Counted from the first letter of the stretch, positions 1-12,217 are shown. The stretch is DNA of 64,000 nt from Diatrype stigma (GCA_022225965.2 JAKJXP020000051.1:62001-126000), one strand, 5' to 3'. Program-made: numbers and translations. Notes: generated by a model from the letters alone, not told the origin.

Positions 1-1136
1 ACCCAGCTCGGTCATTGTAAGTGACAACCTTCGTCATTTTCCCCCCCTCATGTATGGCGGCTAACACCCAACCAGGCAATGCCTTGATCCATGGCGACTT
101 GCCCCTACGGTTCTTTCAACGTACTATACGCCCTGACACGCTTCTCTCCATTATGATTGAAGACCACAGAAGCTTCACCCTATTAGAAGACTACATCCTC
201 AAAGGGGGATACTGTGTGACTGAAGGTCCGCAAACAGAGGCTCAAGTAGATGATGGTCAGGTAATAACCCTCCTTTCATGTACAATATGAATCCCCGTCT
301 TCAGCCTAAACTAACACAACCCCTAGACGCACGAATACATACACTTAGGAACCTATAGCCGGGTGGAGCTCAACCTCAGGGACCGTCATGCAATCGCGGC
401 GATTCTCTACGGCTGCCCCGGAACACACCTTGCGAACTTCATATCATGGAACAAGGCATTCTCGATTTTCCCCAGGATGACCTTCATAGAACGTGAAACG
501 GTTTCCTTCAGACTGGACACAGACAAGTATCGTTACTGGGAGAGGCCACGGACAACATTCGAAGATTTCAGGAATTTCTCTAAATTCGGCTTGCGATGGC
601 GGGCTCTCCCATCCAACATTGAGGTTGACCGCAAGTTACTGGGTGATATAGGGCGTCTCCAAGAGGGCTTTGTAGGGCGATGGGTAGGCGATCAACATAC
701 GTGGAGAATTTGCCTTGATACTGCCAACGTTATCCCCCCAGCCACCTCGGATTCTGTGCTCGAGTTTGCCACTTTCGATGTCGGGACTCCATCTAAGTTG
801 ACTAAAGAAACACCGGAAAGATATTTCGAGAGTCTAAAATATGACCTAGTTGCAGATATAATAGTTTCACATTCTCTCCGTCATGTGTATCATGGCTGGA
901 CGATATGGCATTATCTGCAACCCATGCTCAGGCGGGCTACACTCAGCCAGCTTTGGAGACTGAGTGATGCAGAGCAAGAACGTGTCGGGAATGAAATGAT
1001 CCGCCACCCTGGTTGGGCAGAAGAGGAGGTTTGCTTCAAGAAGCCCGAAGGATGGGATTACCTGGATGATCAGCTACCACGGTGGTTTGAGCGGTTGATA
1101 AAGGATCCCAACTACATGGATAAGTTTGATTTCTGA
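1..1136 (+). CDS. Hypothetical protein, 3' part only (runs off left edge)
   Basis: Three exons are visible. An upstream exon ends at 16, followed by a typical 59-base intron 17-75 (donor GTAAGT, branch CTAAC, acceptor CCAG). The next exon is 76-260, then a 66-base intron 261-326 (donor GTAATA, branch CTAAC, acceptor TAG), then a last exon 327-1136 ending in TGA. The introns join one open frame of about 330 codons whose start lies outside the window; an internal ATG at 54 would only be used if intron 17-75 were not spliced. The protein is soluble, rich in Trp and Arg, with no signal peptide or membrane segment in the visible part. I do not recognise the family, so no function is given. It resembles the many lineage-specific hypothetical proteins of filamentous fungi in character only. 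Confidence 0.6.
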
Positions 1137-2728
1137 GAGGATTAAGGCTCGGATTAGGAGTGGATAGAAGCTCACGGCGACAGTGGCTTAAAAGACACTT
1201 GGCTTTACCTTATTACAGCTCTAAGAGTATGATTGATACATAACATGACGCTTTACACGTCTAACACAGAATAGCTAATCGGAATCAAATAAGCTCAAGT
1301 GGCGGTTTGCAAACCATGGTAGCCCTTACACGATCATATGGACTGACTAAATCCTCAACTGCCTATCATTATATTCTTACTGCTTGCTCTTTGAAGTTGT
1401 GAAGTCGGGATGTTCCCAGGCTCCTATCAATGACCCGAATTTTAACGGAAATATTCTATGGGAAGACCGATGAATGGTCTTATCGTTCTTTTAAGGGTCA
1501 TCCCCGCTCTTTAGTTTCTAGGAAATGGAATACAAGGTGTGTTGCTGCCTATGCTTTCACCAGACCTGGACGCAATAACTACTAACCATGCGTTAAGTAT
1601 CCAACTTAAAATCTGCAGGGCTGGCAAGCCGAGTGCTTTTTGCGGTTACACATGACATCCGACTACACTGGGCCGATCCCCTTTCCTCCCTGCCTTCTTC
1701 CAAAACAGAACAGTAGGCGTTAATCATGTTAACGGCTTCCACACCAACTAGTTGGGTCCCCGAACTTATCCTACTGTGGTAGTTGCCTCATGTGCATTGT
1801 AATCCATACAAGCCTTTCATCTTAAATGGCCATACTGGTCTTTGGGACTCCTTGTTTGACTTTTTCTCAACGGGCAAATGAGCCAGGTATTTCGATCCTC
1901 TCTTGCCCCTATCTGCTTGTCTGTCTATCCTCATGCATCTCGTATAGCACTCCGCAACAGGCAACAGGAACAAATAAACAAATGATCACAGAATCGCCCT
2001 TAGTTCTCACCTCCCTGTTTCTCAACATGCCCAAGGAGTCAAAAGAGGAAGAGCAGAAAAGAAAGACATACACACACACACAGAGAGAGAGGGTGAGAGA
2101 GAGAAAAGGGGCCTCTTTCCACTACCCGTGCACGTCCCCTTTATCCACCCCTTTCTCCCCAGGAGCGCGTCTATACCAACATCGAACCATCCGGAACTCC
2201 GGCTTTTCACAGCATGCCATGCCATGCCTTTGCCTTGCCGACTAGCGCCGCCCTGCTGCCCAAGCACCGTATAAAGATTACAAGTAAACATGCGTACATA
2301 GTTACCTATATGATACCTTGATGCGCGCCTTTCCAATGATGGTTCATTTGTCAACCACGTCGTCAACGGGCACAAGAGAGGGAAGGAAGGAAGCAAGTAA
2401 CCCTGCCCCCGTCCAGGAAAACACAGCAAAAAGTAAAGTGATATAGAACGCCTGCCTTTTTCTACCTGGGTCCTGTTCCAAAAGGCTAATACTAATTTCG
2501 CCGCCGGCTCCGCCCCGCCCCCTTGCACCTCAACCTCAACCTTTAGGGGGAGGAAAAACCACAACAAATCAATTCCATATATGCAAAGCTTTCGATGCCA
2601 AAAAAACAAAATAGTAGTCAGATGATCCGGTGTTGGTTATACCGCCCCCCCTACCCCCCCCACCCCTGGCCACCTTATAGAAAGCTTGAAACCCTCTTTT
2701 CACTTTCAGGCGTGGTCCCTCATTTCAT
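1137..2728. other. Intergenic, no gene supported
   Basis: This stretch separates the left-edge gene from the 3' end of the TORC2 gene. It holds a short CA/GA microsatellite at about 2068-2106 and a C-rich run near 2645-2665. The open frames on both strands here have no recognisable motifs, and the two largest overlap each other, so they were not called. Confidence 0.6.
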
Positions 2729-5700
2729 CTAGTGCTGCTGCTTGCTATCCAAATATCCCTTGTCCTTGGGCTTGATCTTGGGGCCACCGCCGCCGTCGGC
2801 AGCCGATTTGGACCGGCGACGTCGAATGGGCATGGTGTTGCCACCCCGGTGATCGGTCTCGGTAGGGTTGCTTACGCTTCTCTGGCGCTCCGTGCGCTGC
2901 TCATCGCTCGAGCTGGAGCTGCTGCTATTGCCACCTCTCTCCTCGTCGCTGCCGCTTCCCTCGCCATAGACAATGTGACGTAGGACGCTCTTGTCGAAGA
3001 GCTCGATGACTAGGTGCCGGTCTGCTAGCCTGTAGTGGTGGCACTCTAGGTAGGCCAGGATACGGCGGAAGAGGTCGGGCTGGCGGAAGCCGGGTACCTT
3101 GCGGCGCCGCAACTGGAGCAGATCCAGCTTCGCCTTGCGCCAGAGCAGCATGTCATTCAGCTCGACTACGCACGTTAGGATGCGCCGGTTGGTTTCGTCT
3201 TTCTCGTCGAGCGGCCGGATTCCGGCCAGCGGCGGCTCCGCTATCGTCTTCTGGGTGTCCAGGAGTTTAATGGACGCGGGGATCTCGTGTTTCCACGGCT
3301 GCAGCGAGAAGAACTTGGAGAGGTCGGATGGGACGCATAGGCCGAGGGATGTTCCAAGTGGGGTCGTGTTCGATTCCCAGCCGTGTTCTGAGAGCATCTC
3401 AAAGCCGTGCAGCGACTTCGAGATCAGACCCAGAACGAAGAAGGCCGTGCCTCTCAGACTCATAACGTCGTGAGATTCGGCGATCTTGACAATATCCCCC
3501 ACCACCTCCGTTGCTTCTAGGAAGGGGGCGCCCAGCTCCATCGAACCGACGTTGCCAACAGCCCATAAGCAGCCTTTGACTTTCGTCATGATCTCGGGAT
3601 CTTCTGACTGCATTCCATAATCGCGGATGGTGGCAGCGAATTCCTCGAAGTGGCCTTTATCCTCTAGCAGCTTACATCCTTCCTTGGTCCGTGTCAGCTC
3701 GCGGTAGAAGTGAGGAGGCACTTGGTGGTCTTGATCGCTATCGAGCTCATCCTCGTATATACTCATACGATTTGGCTGATCGTCGAAGGTATCGACAAAC
3801 GATCGCGCTAGGCTAGCCTCGATAAGACTAACATAGGTGTCGTTACGCCCCAAGAACCAGTCGTCCATCTCATTACTAATGTAGTCTAGACCGTCTAGGT
3901 AATGGTAACCGATAGATGTCGAGAGGAACCGCAGAAGCAGGGGAGCTCCTATTTCCCCTAGGTGATCAAGGGCTGGTCGACACTCCACTATATACTCTAG
4001 AAGATGCTTGCTGTTACAGGCTTTCTCTAGAATCTTGACGGCTGTCGCACATACTTCTACTTCCGGATCATAGAGCTGTGTCACTAGCATCTGAATTGCC
4101 CATTTGGAGTCTGCTATGACTTGACCAGTCGGGGAAACTCGTTGTAGCGTTGCGAATTTTCGTAGCACGTTAGTAGCGTGTATCCGAATGTCTTTTGTCC
4201 CGGCCGTCAAGGCTTTCGACAACAGAACGCGAGGCTGCCCAGGAATGCTGTAGTCGAAATTCGACAAGAGCAACTTGATCAGGTCCGGTCTCTGCTTAAG
4301 ATCAACGATGTGGTACACCATGTTGAATATCCGCCACCTTTCAAGTATCTGTAAACCTTTCGGCTCGCTACTCAAGACGCCCAATAGAGCGAAGTACCCG
4401 CCACAGAGCGTATCCGTGAGACGATCGGGGGAGAACATGGGGTCCGGAGCGGTCAATCCACTAGTCTACGCCTATAGATCAATACATATTTCGACGAAAG
4501 TCTGCTACATAGGGTCTTACCGGATCGCATTGTGCCAAACACTCGGCAATCTGCCTGAGTAGTTTGTGATCTGCTAAATACTTCACACCCTCGGCTGTCT
4601 GCAACAATGTATGGATCAGAGCACATCCAACTCGGATATATTTCTGTGTGTTCCGTGTGCTTTTGAGCTCTGAGAACCTATGCTTAAAAGGTCGATAGAA
4701 GCCCACGACTCTCTTAGCGAACTTGGATGCTTTTATGGCCTCTTCGACGCGCTTTCCATTTATCAATGGGCCTTCGATGATTTTCAGGATGACGTCCCAG
4801 TTCCATTTAGGAGGATGGGGGCTACTAAGGACTCCCGAGTCTATCAGCAACTGGCGAAACGTAGCATCATCTGTGTTGATCGTGGTGTTAGTTTTCGGTG
4901 TCTCTTCTGTAGACCCCAGGTGTTCTGTTGCGCTGCTCGAAGGTAGATGGCCAGCCGTATATCCAGTAGGAGATGAACGATGCAGAGTCCGGCTGACGCT
5001 GCTTATTTGATATACAATACCGGTGGCATTGAAACGCGCTTCTTCATTCTTGAACTGGGCAGCCACCGAAAAGAGCTCGGGGAGTAACTGTAGACTACTG
5101 CTCCACGATGGCGGAAGGATACGACTGGCTAGTTTTAGCGTCTCTCCAATAAGCAGAGTGCTCTTTCGTTTCAAAGTCGGATCATCTGCCTCTTGCGCGA
5201 CCTGGAGCAGATTGGGCATCATACCCGCTTTGATGAATACGGTCAGAAGTAAGGCCTTGTAATGCTCTACAAAATTCTGCTCCGCACCATCGTCCTCGTA
5301 TATTGACGACCCTTTGTTGTTGTTCCCCGAGGATTTCAGAGTTGCTACCCGGCCGTACGTGGTCAAGCGGCGCCCTGCCAGGTAAGATGTTGCCCAGGCA
5401 GGCGGCTTAATGCGGAGGAGCGCGTAGAGTAAGTCCAGGATTGTGTCCCGAATGGAAGGGATCGGTAACATCAGACTAGAGATCAAAGATCGGATGGCTC
5501 GAAAGTCGAACATGGATAGAGTCATAAGACCAGGCCAAGTCTTGAGGGCTGAGCCAATTGCTTTGGCGTTCTGTTTCACCACCCCTTCTCCTCCCTCGAA
5601 CGACAAAAGGCCATCCGTGAAGACCTTGAATAGGATTTCCAACTCGTACCCAGCCCTCAGGTATTTGCGCCTCTGCGGAGTGTCGAGCAGGAAGAGGAAT

Positions 5701-6911
5701 GCGGATGATAGCGACTCGGGGGACTTGTAGATCCCCTCAGATAGTGCTTCTGACAAGGGGACGATGCCTCCTGACGCTACTAGCAAGGCGGGGTCTTTGA
5801 CCAAGATCTCGGCTAGAGTCTCTATGCACATTGACTGGAGTCTGTCTTCTGCTTGCTCTGCAACAGCGGCAATCGTCCTAACAAGGGCCCTGGACAGCTC
5901 GCGGACACCTCCTTTGACGTCGAGGAAAGCACGGACGAACTTGAGGGCTTGCTCACGTTCGACATCTGCCTTCCGATCTTTGGCGAGAGAAACGACGACG
6001 GTGAAATCGGTATTGAGGCTACGTATCTTCTTGAGAGACGCCACATCTGAGATAGCGTATCGAAGCATCCTGTATCCCGAGGCCACGACTTCCCGGCTAC
6101 CACTCAGAAGCATGACCTGCATCCGGTCCCCGAAGACGGACCAGACCAGGTCATATTTCAGTGTAGGATATCTCTTGAAGAGCCCGACAAGACTGTTGGC
6201 GCGCCCGACGTAGTACTCGGCTGCCATACCCTCGACCTCAAAGGCTTGCAATATCTCGGCAAGGGCAAAGGTTGGCGATTCCGTTGGCTCTTCGAGATCG
6301 GACCCCCCAACGCTTCTAGAGGCGCTCGGGGGTGAGCGCATGGGAATATTGCTGCTATCTGCACGAGTCCTGGTGGGGGTACTCGGTACTGCCTTGGTCT
6401 TTTGTGCGTCGTTGATCTTCTGCCTTAACTCCTTGATCCGAGAATTCGAGCCAGCAAGCTCAGCCTCCACTCTTTGCCGCTGGTCCTTGGTTTGTTTGGC
6501 CTTCTTCACATTCAGGGCCTCGAGGAGGTTCTCACTTCCTTCCTTGATCTTCATCTCGCGATTAAGCGCATCCTTGAGAGTGGTTAGGGTATGTTCGACT
6601 TCGAACCCATCATCCTCATCCAATTTCTCCAGGTTGTAAGCGTCCGCCCTTGATCCAGACCTGGATTGCATCATCTGACTGCGTAGCTCCGAACTGAAGC
6701 TGCCCGGGGCAGGTGAGGGACCCCCTCTCGCGGCAAAGGACACAACTGAGCCGGATACATTTCGCACCCCGTTGGTGGAAACTGGAGGCTGTAAGCCCGA
6801 ACCATCCCGCTCCAAGCTTGGGCGCCCAGCAGGGATGCCCGAAGTGTTGATCGAATTCGAGTTTTGGGAATTGAAGGACTTCTGCGGCGGTACGGCAGAG
6901 CTACTCAGCAT
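2729..6911 (-). CDS. TSC11: TORC2 subunit, Rictor/Ste16/Avo3 (Pianissimo) family
   Basis: Scaffold subunit of TOR complex 2, which phosphorylates AGC kinases and controls actin, sphingolipid and stress responses; known from the family. Exon 1 is 6911-4521. A 55-base intron (4466-4520, donor GTAAGA, acceptor GCGTAG) is phase 0, and exon 2 runs 4465-2729. The product is about 1375 residues, normal for filamentous-fungal Rictor. What is seen: a Ser-rich N terminus; a charged coiled-coil at about 105-175 resembling an HR1/REM repeat; a long helical-repeat middle; the signature LRGTAFFVLGLIS followed by HGW at about 1135-1165, matching the Rictor V region; and a basic Ser-rich tail with RRRRSKS. 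The ATG at 6911 was chosen because the 36 codons upstream in frame contain no ATG. An acceptor at 4472 was rejected because it gives an immediate stop. Confidence 0.9.
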
Positions 6912-7929
6912 GGTCGCGGTGGCACTCCCAGCCCAATATCCGCCGTCAGGGACGATTCCCACCAACAGCTCATTCGATTGATGACGGTCGCATGGATGGT
7001 CTGGATTCTGTCGCGGCAAGTACGAGTCGTGCTAGAGGGATGGGGCTTGGTGATAAGCGGCGTTGCTGGCCAGAGTAGTTCGTAATCCCAGGCTCAATTT
7101 GACTTGAGGGGAGGATATCGCACGGCGTCAGATGTTCGTTGTATCATGTATCATGTATCATATATCATATATCATGTATCGTGTATCGTGTATCATGTAT
7201 GGGGGGGCAGGAATCGCAATAACTATCGGTTTCGGAGGGTCGATGTGTGTATTCGTGAGAGACGTCACGTATCAGAACCAGAACGAGTGAGTTGGCTTTG
7301 AATCCGACGAAGTCGTCAAAGAGGTTGTCGGGAGGCTGTGAAAAGCTGCAGAGTTGTGTGAGGTGTGCCTTGACTCCTTGGCTTCTTGACTGCTTGGCTG
7401 CTTGATTGCTTCAGGTTGATCGCTTGAATGCTTGAATGCTCGACTGCAGCTAGTCCGTTATGTATCAGTGTATGTAGTTGTAGTTGTAGTTGTAGTTACT
7501 TCGTAGCTAACGGCCCTATCAACAAGGTCGGTTGCTGCCCTATGCTTCCAACAGCTCCGTCGGAAACACCATCGACGGTCAGTCAAGCCGAATGCACAGG
7601 TTCACGAACTTAGTAAGAAGGCACTGATCGCAGGTGATGTTGCCGTCGTGTATCTGCAGATGATAAGGCCTATCTCTATCTGCCTTGTCTATATACAGAC
7701 AGGTAAGAGAGGACTCCGGACATTCTGGGGAAGGTTTATCGTTATCGTTCACCAATCCCATGGTGGCAGGCAGGCAGGGTGGGAGTGATCACAGCGATCC
7801 CACCAGCCTGGCGGCAGCTTAGCCAGAAGCAACTAACTAACAGGGCACTTAAGGGCCAGACCGGGATATGCCAAGTCCGATTGGGGGCTGGGTGTGGGGT
7901 TTGGTTGCTCTTAGCTGTTTGGCTACATA
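6912..7929. other. Intergenic/5' leader of the TORC2 gene, with microsatellites
   Basis: Upstream region of the minus-strand TORC2 gene. It contains a 7-bp tandem repeat (about 7137-7201), a CTTGA/GCTTGA-rich stretch (about 7375-7440) and a (TAGTTG)n run (about 7471-7498). No coding sequence is supported on either strand. Confidence 0.6.
7137..7201. repeat. 7-bp tandem repeat (GTATCAT)n
   Basis: About eight or nine imperfect copies of GTATCAT with A/G and G/A variants (GTATCGT, ATATCAT), followed by a G7 run. It lies about 230-290 bases upstream of the TORC2 start codon, so probably in the promoter or leader. No function is visible. Confidence 0.85.
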
Positions 7930-7930
7930 C

Positions 7931-7939
7931 AGTACAGAA
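7931..7939. repeat. Left copy of 9-bp target-site duplication (AGTACAGAA)
   Basis: Identical to 8488-8496. It belongs to the terminal repeat of the older MITE, which supplied the target sequence. Confidence 0.88.
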
Positions 7940-8487
7940 CAAACCGCCTATACACACCGGGTCAGATCGTTATACACACCGGGTCTCTAACCACATTCGG
8001 CTAGACTAACGCTAATTTAGCGCACCAGCCACCCGTGCCACATTTGGAGCCACACTCGAACCTGGCGCCCTCCAAGTTATTCCAACTTGGCGGGACCTAC
8101 AGTACACCTACAGTACTTACTTCCCACCATTTATAATTACCACCTGGTACCTACCTTTTATTGCCAGTACTTCATTATACTTGCACCTGCACTTGCGTTA
8201 ATGCCAGCGTTAGCAGCGCATTTGCGAATTAAAGGTTAATTTGGGTTAGGTTTAGGTCCGAAAGGGTCAAGGGAAAAGTAGGAGCCCCTTGAATTGGGTA
8301 TATATAGGTATGTAATTGTATATAAGGGTATTGGTGGTGTATTAAGTGGTGTATTAGGTAGGTAAGGTGTTGGGAAGTGTATTAGGTAGTGTGTTAGGTA
8401 GTGAGATGTAGTAGTGGGAGGTGCGTCCAAATGCGGTTAGAGACCCGGTGTGTATAACGATCTGACCCGGTGTGTATAGGCGGATTG
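7940..8487. mobile_element. 548-bp MITE with 60-bp inverted repeats and 9-bp target duplication (MULE-like)
   Basis: Left repeat 7940-7999 and right repeat 8428-8487 are inverted copies with only about three mismatches over 60 bases. Each repeat holds two direct copies of TATACACACCGGGTC. The element is flanked on both sides by AGTACAGAA, an exact 9-bp target-site duplication. Long inverted repeats and 8-10 bp duplications are typical of Mutator-like (MULE) elements; this is inference, because no transposase is present. The interior carries a hairpin (8072-8090, CCAAGTT/AACTTGG) and, at the right, GTATTAGGTAG-type repeats (about 8335-8405). No open frame in it looks like a protein. It sits inside the left terminal repeat of the 263-bp MITE, so it is the younger insertion. 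Confidence 0.88.
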
Positions 8488-8496
8488 AGTACAGAA
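8488..8496. repeat. Right copy of 9-bp target-site duplication (AGTACAGAA)
   Basis: Identical to 7931-7939 and directly abuts the right inverted repeat of the 548-bp element; it is followed by the rest of the interrupted terminal repeat of the older MITE. Confidence 0.88.
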
Positions 8497-8749
8497 GGAT
8501 ATTAAATGTTTAGCGTCTCCACAAAGTCCACAATGAAAGATGTAGACTCTCATACAATTTGTATGGGATGGAACATAAAACTGCCATGAAGTCAATGCTT
8601 TCCTGCCGTAGCCATAAGGCTGCTAAAGGAATCAAATAGAAATCATGTCCCCTTCCATACAAATTGTATGGGAGTTTACATCACTAAACCTACCTGGCAA
8701 TATCGTGGGCCATATGGAGACGCTAAACATTTAATATCCTTCTGTACTG

Positions 8750-9199
8750 TACTTGTAAGTACATACCTACCTAGGTATGTAACCTTCTATCTCGGGAGCT
8801 GCTTGGGGATGAATTTTAGCCTTGCCCAGCCTCGATTTACACTGCATGCTCCCCCCCTTTTTATTATACTGTCATAACTTACTGCCTCGAGACCAATGTT
8901 ATGTTTCCCTTTCATATACAATAGACAATAGACAATAGTTCTTGTCCTCCCTCACTTTTTACAAGGGCCACCAACACCTAACCTTCATGGCTTTTAGGCG
9001 GCGTGAATGATTTAAATCACTAATCCAGGAATAGGGTAAATAGCCCCCCCCCCCCCCCCCCTTTCATTACACCCGGCCTCAAAGTGGCCTGGCAATGAGC
9101 TAATCCCATACCTACTACTACATCCGCCACCCCCATAGCTTCCTCTCATGGGCTATGCCGGAAACTCAAAGTCCCAACGTTGACCTCATCAATCCAAAC
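8750..9199. other. Intergenic with palindrome and poly-C run
   Basis: Contains CTACCTAGGTATG around 8768-8780, a tandem ACAATAG motif (about 8918-8938) and an 18-base C run at 9044-9061. No gene is seen. Confidence 0.6.
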
Positions 9200-9626
9200 C
9201 TACCTATCACCCGAACCCACTAGCTTCCCATCGTCGTGCCAGCTGTTGGCCCGAGGCGGAACTTGGAAGTGGCGGTCCTTCGCGTCGTCGACGTAGGTGG
9301 TGATGGTGATGACGCCCTCTTCGTCGAGCTTCTGCTTGCCGTCCAGCCAAACTTGGTAGGTGCCGGTCTCGTCGCTTCTGCCAGCGGGCCTGCAGCACGA
9401 CGCGGTGCCAGTCCCCGGGCGAGACGGCCCCGACCTCGTACAGCTGCTGGCTGTGGCCGTCAGGTCCACGGCCCGCACACGGCCTTGCCCTTGCGGAGCG
9501 GAGCACCAGCGAGTCGCCCTGCACCCACGGCATCATCGACGGCAGCTAGGTGTCGCCGCAGCTGTTGTAAGGGTCGTCGGTGAAGTCAGTGATGGTCCGA
9601 AAAATGCTGCGTTTGAGGGAAGACAT
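9200..9626 (-). pseudogene. Broken fragment of a polysaccharide-lyase-like (jelly-roll, PL20/PL7-type) gene
   Basis: From the ATG at 9626 the frame reads about 26 residues, then meets an in-frame TAG (9546-9548, between GDT and LPSMMPW). It continues through a coding-like stretch containing GDWHRVVLQARW to about 9380. There the homologous-looking reading moves to the next frame: GTYQVWLDGKQKLDEEG, then NSWHDDGK, ending at 9200. The shift is explained by one extra A near 9374-9380. The W-x-DG and ANSWHDDG motifs, separated by a GDWHRVV strand, resemble fungal concanavalin-like polysaccharide lyases (glucuronan/alginate lyase type) as I know them. The C-terminal part and any signal peptide are missing. 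The TAG could have come from CAG by C to T change. Base composition is much richer in GC than its surroundings, which supports former coding use. Confidence 0.5.
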
Positions 9627-12165
9627 GGTTCAAGCTTCGCAATAACTTGGAACAATCTTCGCTGTATGAGGTGTAGGACGGTAGTAGTAGCTATTCGATG
9701 GTTACCTAGAGAACCCGGGGACCTATACGGCGTCTTATATAGGGGTTGAGATGCTACCTCAGTAAATGAAGGATACGCCCAGTCCTCGACCATTTCTATT
9801 TAAACGGGCTTGCGAGCTAGAACACCGTATCGATATATGCCAACTTCGAGTATAGGAGGATTTCCTGGCGTCACATACGATCATCTAGAGGCGGAGATTT
9901 CGACAAACTGTGTCGATCATGGCTTTGTTTAATTAGAGGAGATGGGAGTGAAGATGTTTTGATATCACTAAGCACTATGGAATACGCCCCTGAGCGACAA
10001 AGCTGCCATTCACTTATACGCTGCCTTTTTTATCCTCACCAAGAACCAGACAGATATCATACCGACGAAGCGATTTAAAGCCTGGAAGTCCGTAGGTCGT
10101 ATGGTTGCATACTTTAGTTTGAATACTCTAGCAGCTCTAGATTAGCCGCTGTTTTCACCTAGTTTGACCTTTGGAGAGTTAGCATAGCTGACCTCTGACC
10201 AAGTACTAAGTGAACCATGTAGCTATCAACAGTGATGAGTGTAAAATAGGTGGAATTGGTAGGTATTGCATTATCGACAGATAGTGCCCAGCTTCGTTTC
10301 CACTCCTACAAATATCTCAGGTCATATAAACGACCCCCTGTAAATATAAAATGAACATGTTTAACAGCCCCTGAAGCGCACTCACGATGGCGTGAGCGTT
10401 TCACCGAACATATGCCCAGAAGCAATGCTCCAGCACTGTCTGGTGGTATTTTGAACTCTGGCACGGCTGTGGCTGGAACTTCAAGGTCGTCTGCTCGTTT
10501 AAGCCTCCGCCCTACAATAAATAGGCCGGGTTGATTATGGATGTGGCTTGATTGATAAGATAATCGTTGACTATCGGAGCAGCTCAAACTCTCCCCCGAT
10601 TGGGCAACCCAATATTGGGTTATGCGATATGCGGCCCTCCGAAACCCGGAACTGCCGCATGACTCGTCCGTCACAAGCCAACATCGACTGTTTTTCTACA
10701 CTCAGAACCGGGAGCTTCAGTCGTACGGAACATGTCAGCGCTCAATGCCAGGTAAGAACGAAAGCAGAATGACTGTAAAGCGCGAATTTCCTGTCAAGGG
10801 AAGGTATATTGATGAATGACTTATGTACAAGACGCTTGGATCCTAGATCTTGTCAAAGTAGTTAGCTCAGCACCCCCTGAGGAAGGTTTGCAGGCTGGGT
10901 GGTTTTGGGGCAGTCCATAAACTGTTGAGTTGAACGGATAATAGCTGCCCCAAGGGACAGAAGCCCGGTAAACACATAACGACATGCTGGTCATCCCAAG
11001 AAGAACCTTCCCTTGTGCTTTGTGCTTTGTGCTTTGTGTTTTGTACTCCTGTCTGAGGTTGGCGCACTTTTCGCTCGTGCCTGTTGGTGGATTTTGTTCA
11101 CTCATATTACCCGCATTTCTAGGACTGCGGTCTTCCACCTCCAAGTACCTTTCCCAACGAGCAGGCCACTCGGGCAGGCAAGTACCGTACAGCAAGAAAT
11201 GTTGCTTGCGTTCTCCTTGCTCTGAGGCTCGCCTCATCGTGCCGTTTCTGACGGTGGTCAAGACTTAAAGAGTGGGATCTCTCGTTTCTTGACCACATGT
11301 TTGATTCAGACACAGGAAACGAGGTCATGCCCAGTTCACGAATGGATCTGGGCGCTGTTGTCCGGCATTTTTAAAGGTTCGAACATGGTGACCCCGCCAT
11401 AGTCAATGTAGGTACCTACTTCGTAAGGTAGTTATGGCACCACTGCAGGTCGGAGAAGGGCAGTGCCGCGGTCCTGCGCGGTGTACCTGAGATGCCCCTC
11501 GCGCAAACCCTCAAGCACGACCATTCTCGAGTGAGAATCCCGCTCCCGTTACACAGCCCCTTCCCCTTGTATGTAGTGGAGGGATTCTGTCTCTCAACCA
11601 GCCTCCACGCCATGCGTGCTTTGACGCGGGTGGTTGATGTATGGATCTCGGGTATGGATCAGCATGACCGCTTCGGTCTTCATAACATCGAGGGACCCAG
11701 TATACCAGTCAGGGGCATTCTTCTTTCTGGATGATTAGAAGAGAGAGAGAGAAGAAAAAAATGGGCGATGGTCTCGTTTAGCTTTGCCTAGCTATCCCAC
11801 TCGCTCGCGGAACGAGTTGGGCAGACCCGTGGAGGGCAGCTCGGGGGATTTCTATTACATTTCAAAACCGCCTGATTTTGGCACCAAATGTGGCCATCGC
11901 CGGCCAGCAGACTAAGGAGCTCGCCGCCACGGCGGGCTCCGGATGACACAAGGCGCCACGAGCCGCTGAGTCGCGCCTGGGGAAGATCATGGTCCATCCC
12001 CACATCTCGGCAAGATTAGGCTCATCTGTCTATCTCAGACATCATCGAGCACCGCCATTCGTTGAGGATCAGCGCGACGCCGCTACCCAGGTGGGCTTCT
12101 AGACCTTGAGGGGCCGGGGGAGAGAGAGCGCTGCCGACAGAAGCTGTAGTTAGCTACAGTAGCGT

Positions 12166-12217
12166 TGAAGCATCAAGCATCAAGCATCAAGCGTCAAGCG
12201 TCAAGCGTCAAGCGTTA
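12166..12217. repeat. 7-bp tandem repeat (AAGCRTC)n
   Basis: Seven copies: three AAGCATC followed by AAGCGTC copies. The switch from A to G inside the array suggests duplication of a mutated unit. Confidence 0.85.

Larger units (their letters stand above)
7930..8749. mobile_element. TA-flanked MITE (pogo/Tc1-mariner-like ends), interrupted by a second MITE
   Basis: Terminal inverted repeats of about 36 bases start with CAGTACAGAAGGATATTAAA on the left and are mirrored at 8714-8749. TA dinucleotides lie directly outside (7928-7929 and 8750-8751), as expected for TA-targeting elements; the CAGT start is also usual for that group. The left repeat is split: its first ten bases are 7930-7939, and it resumes at 8497 after the inserted element. 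Without the insertion and its duplicated 9 bp, the element is 263 bp and has no coding capacity. Inside it, two near-palindromes, CATACAATTTGTATGGG (8551-8567) and its mirror around 8656-8674, form a second nested inverted repeat. Assignment to pogo/Tc1-mariner rests on ends and target only. Confidence 0.8.
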
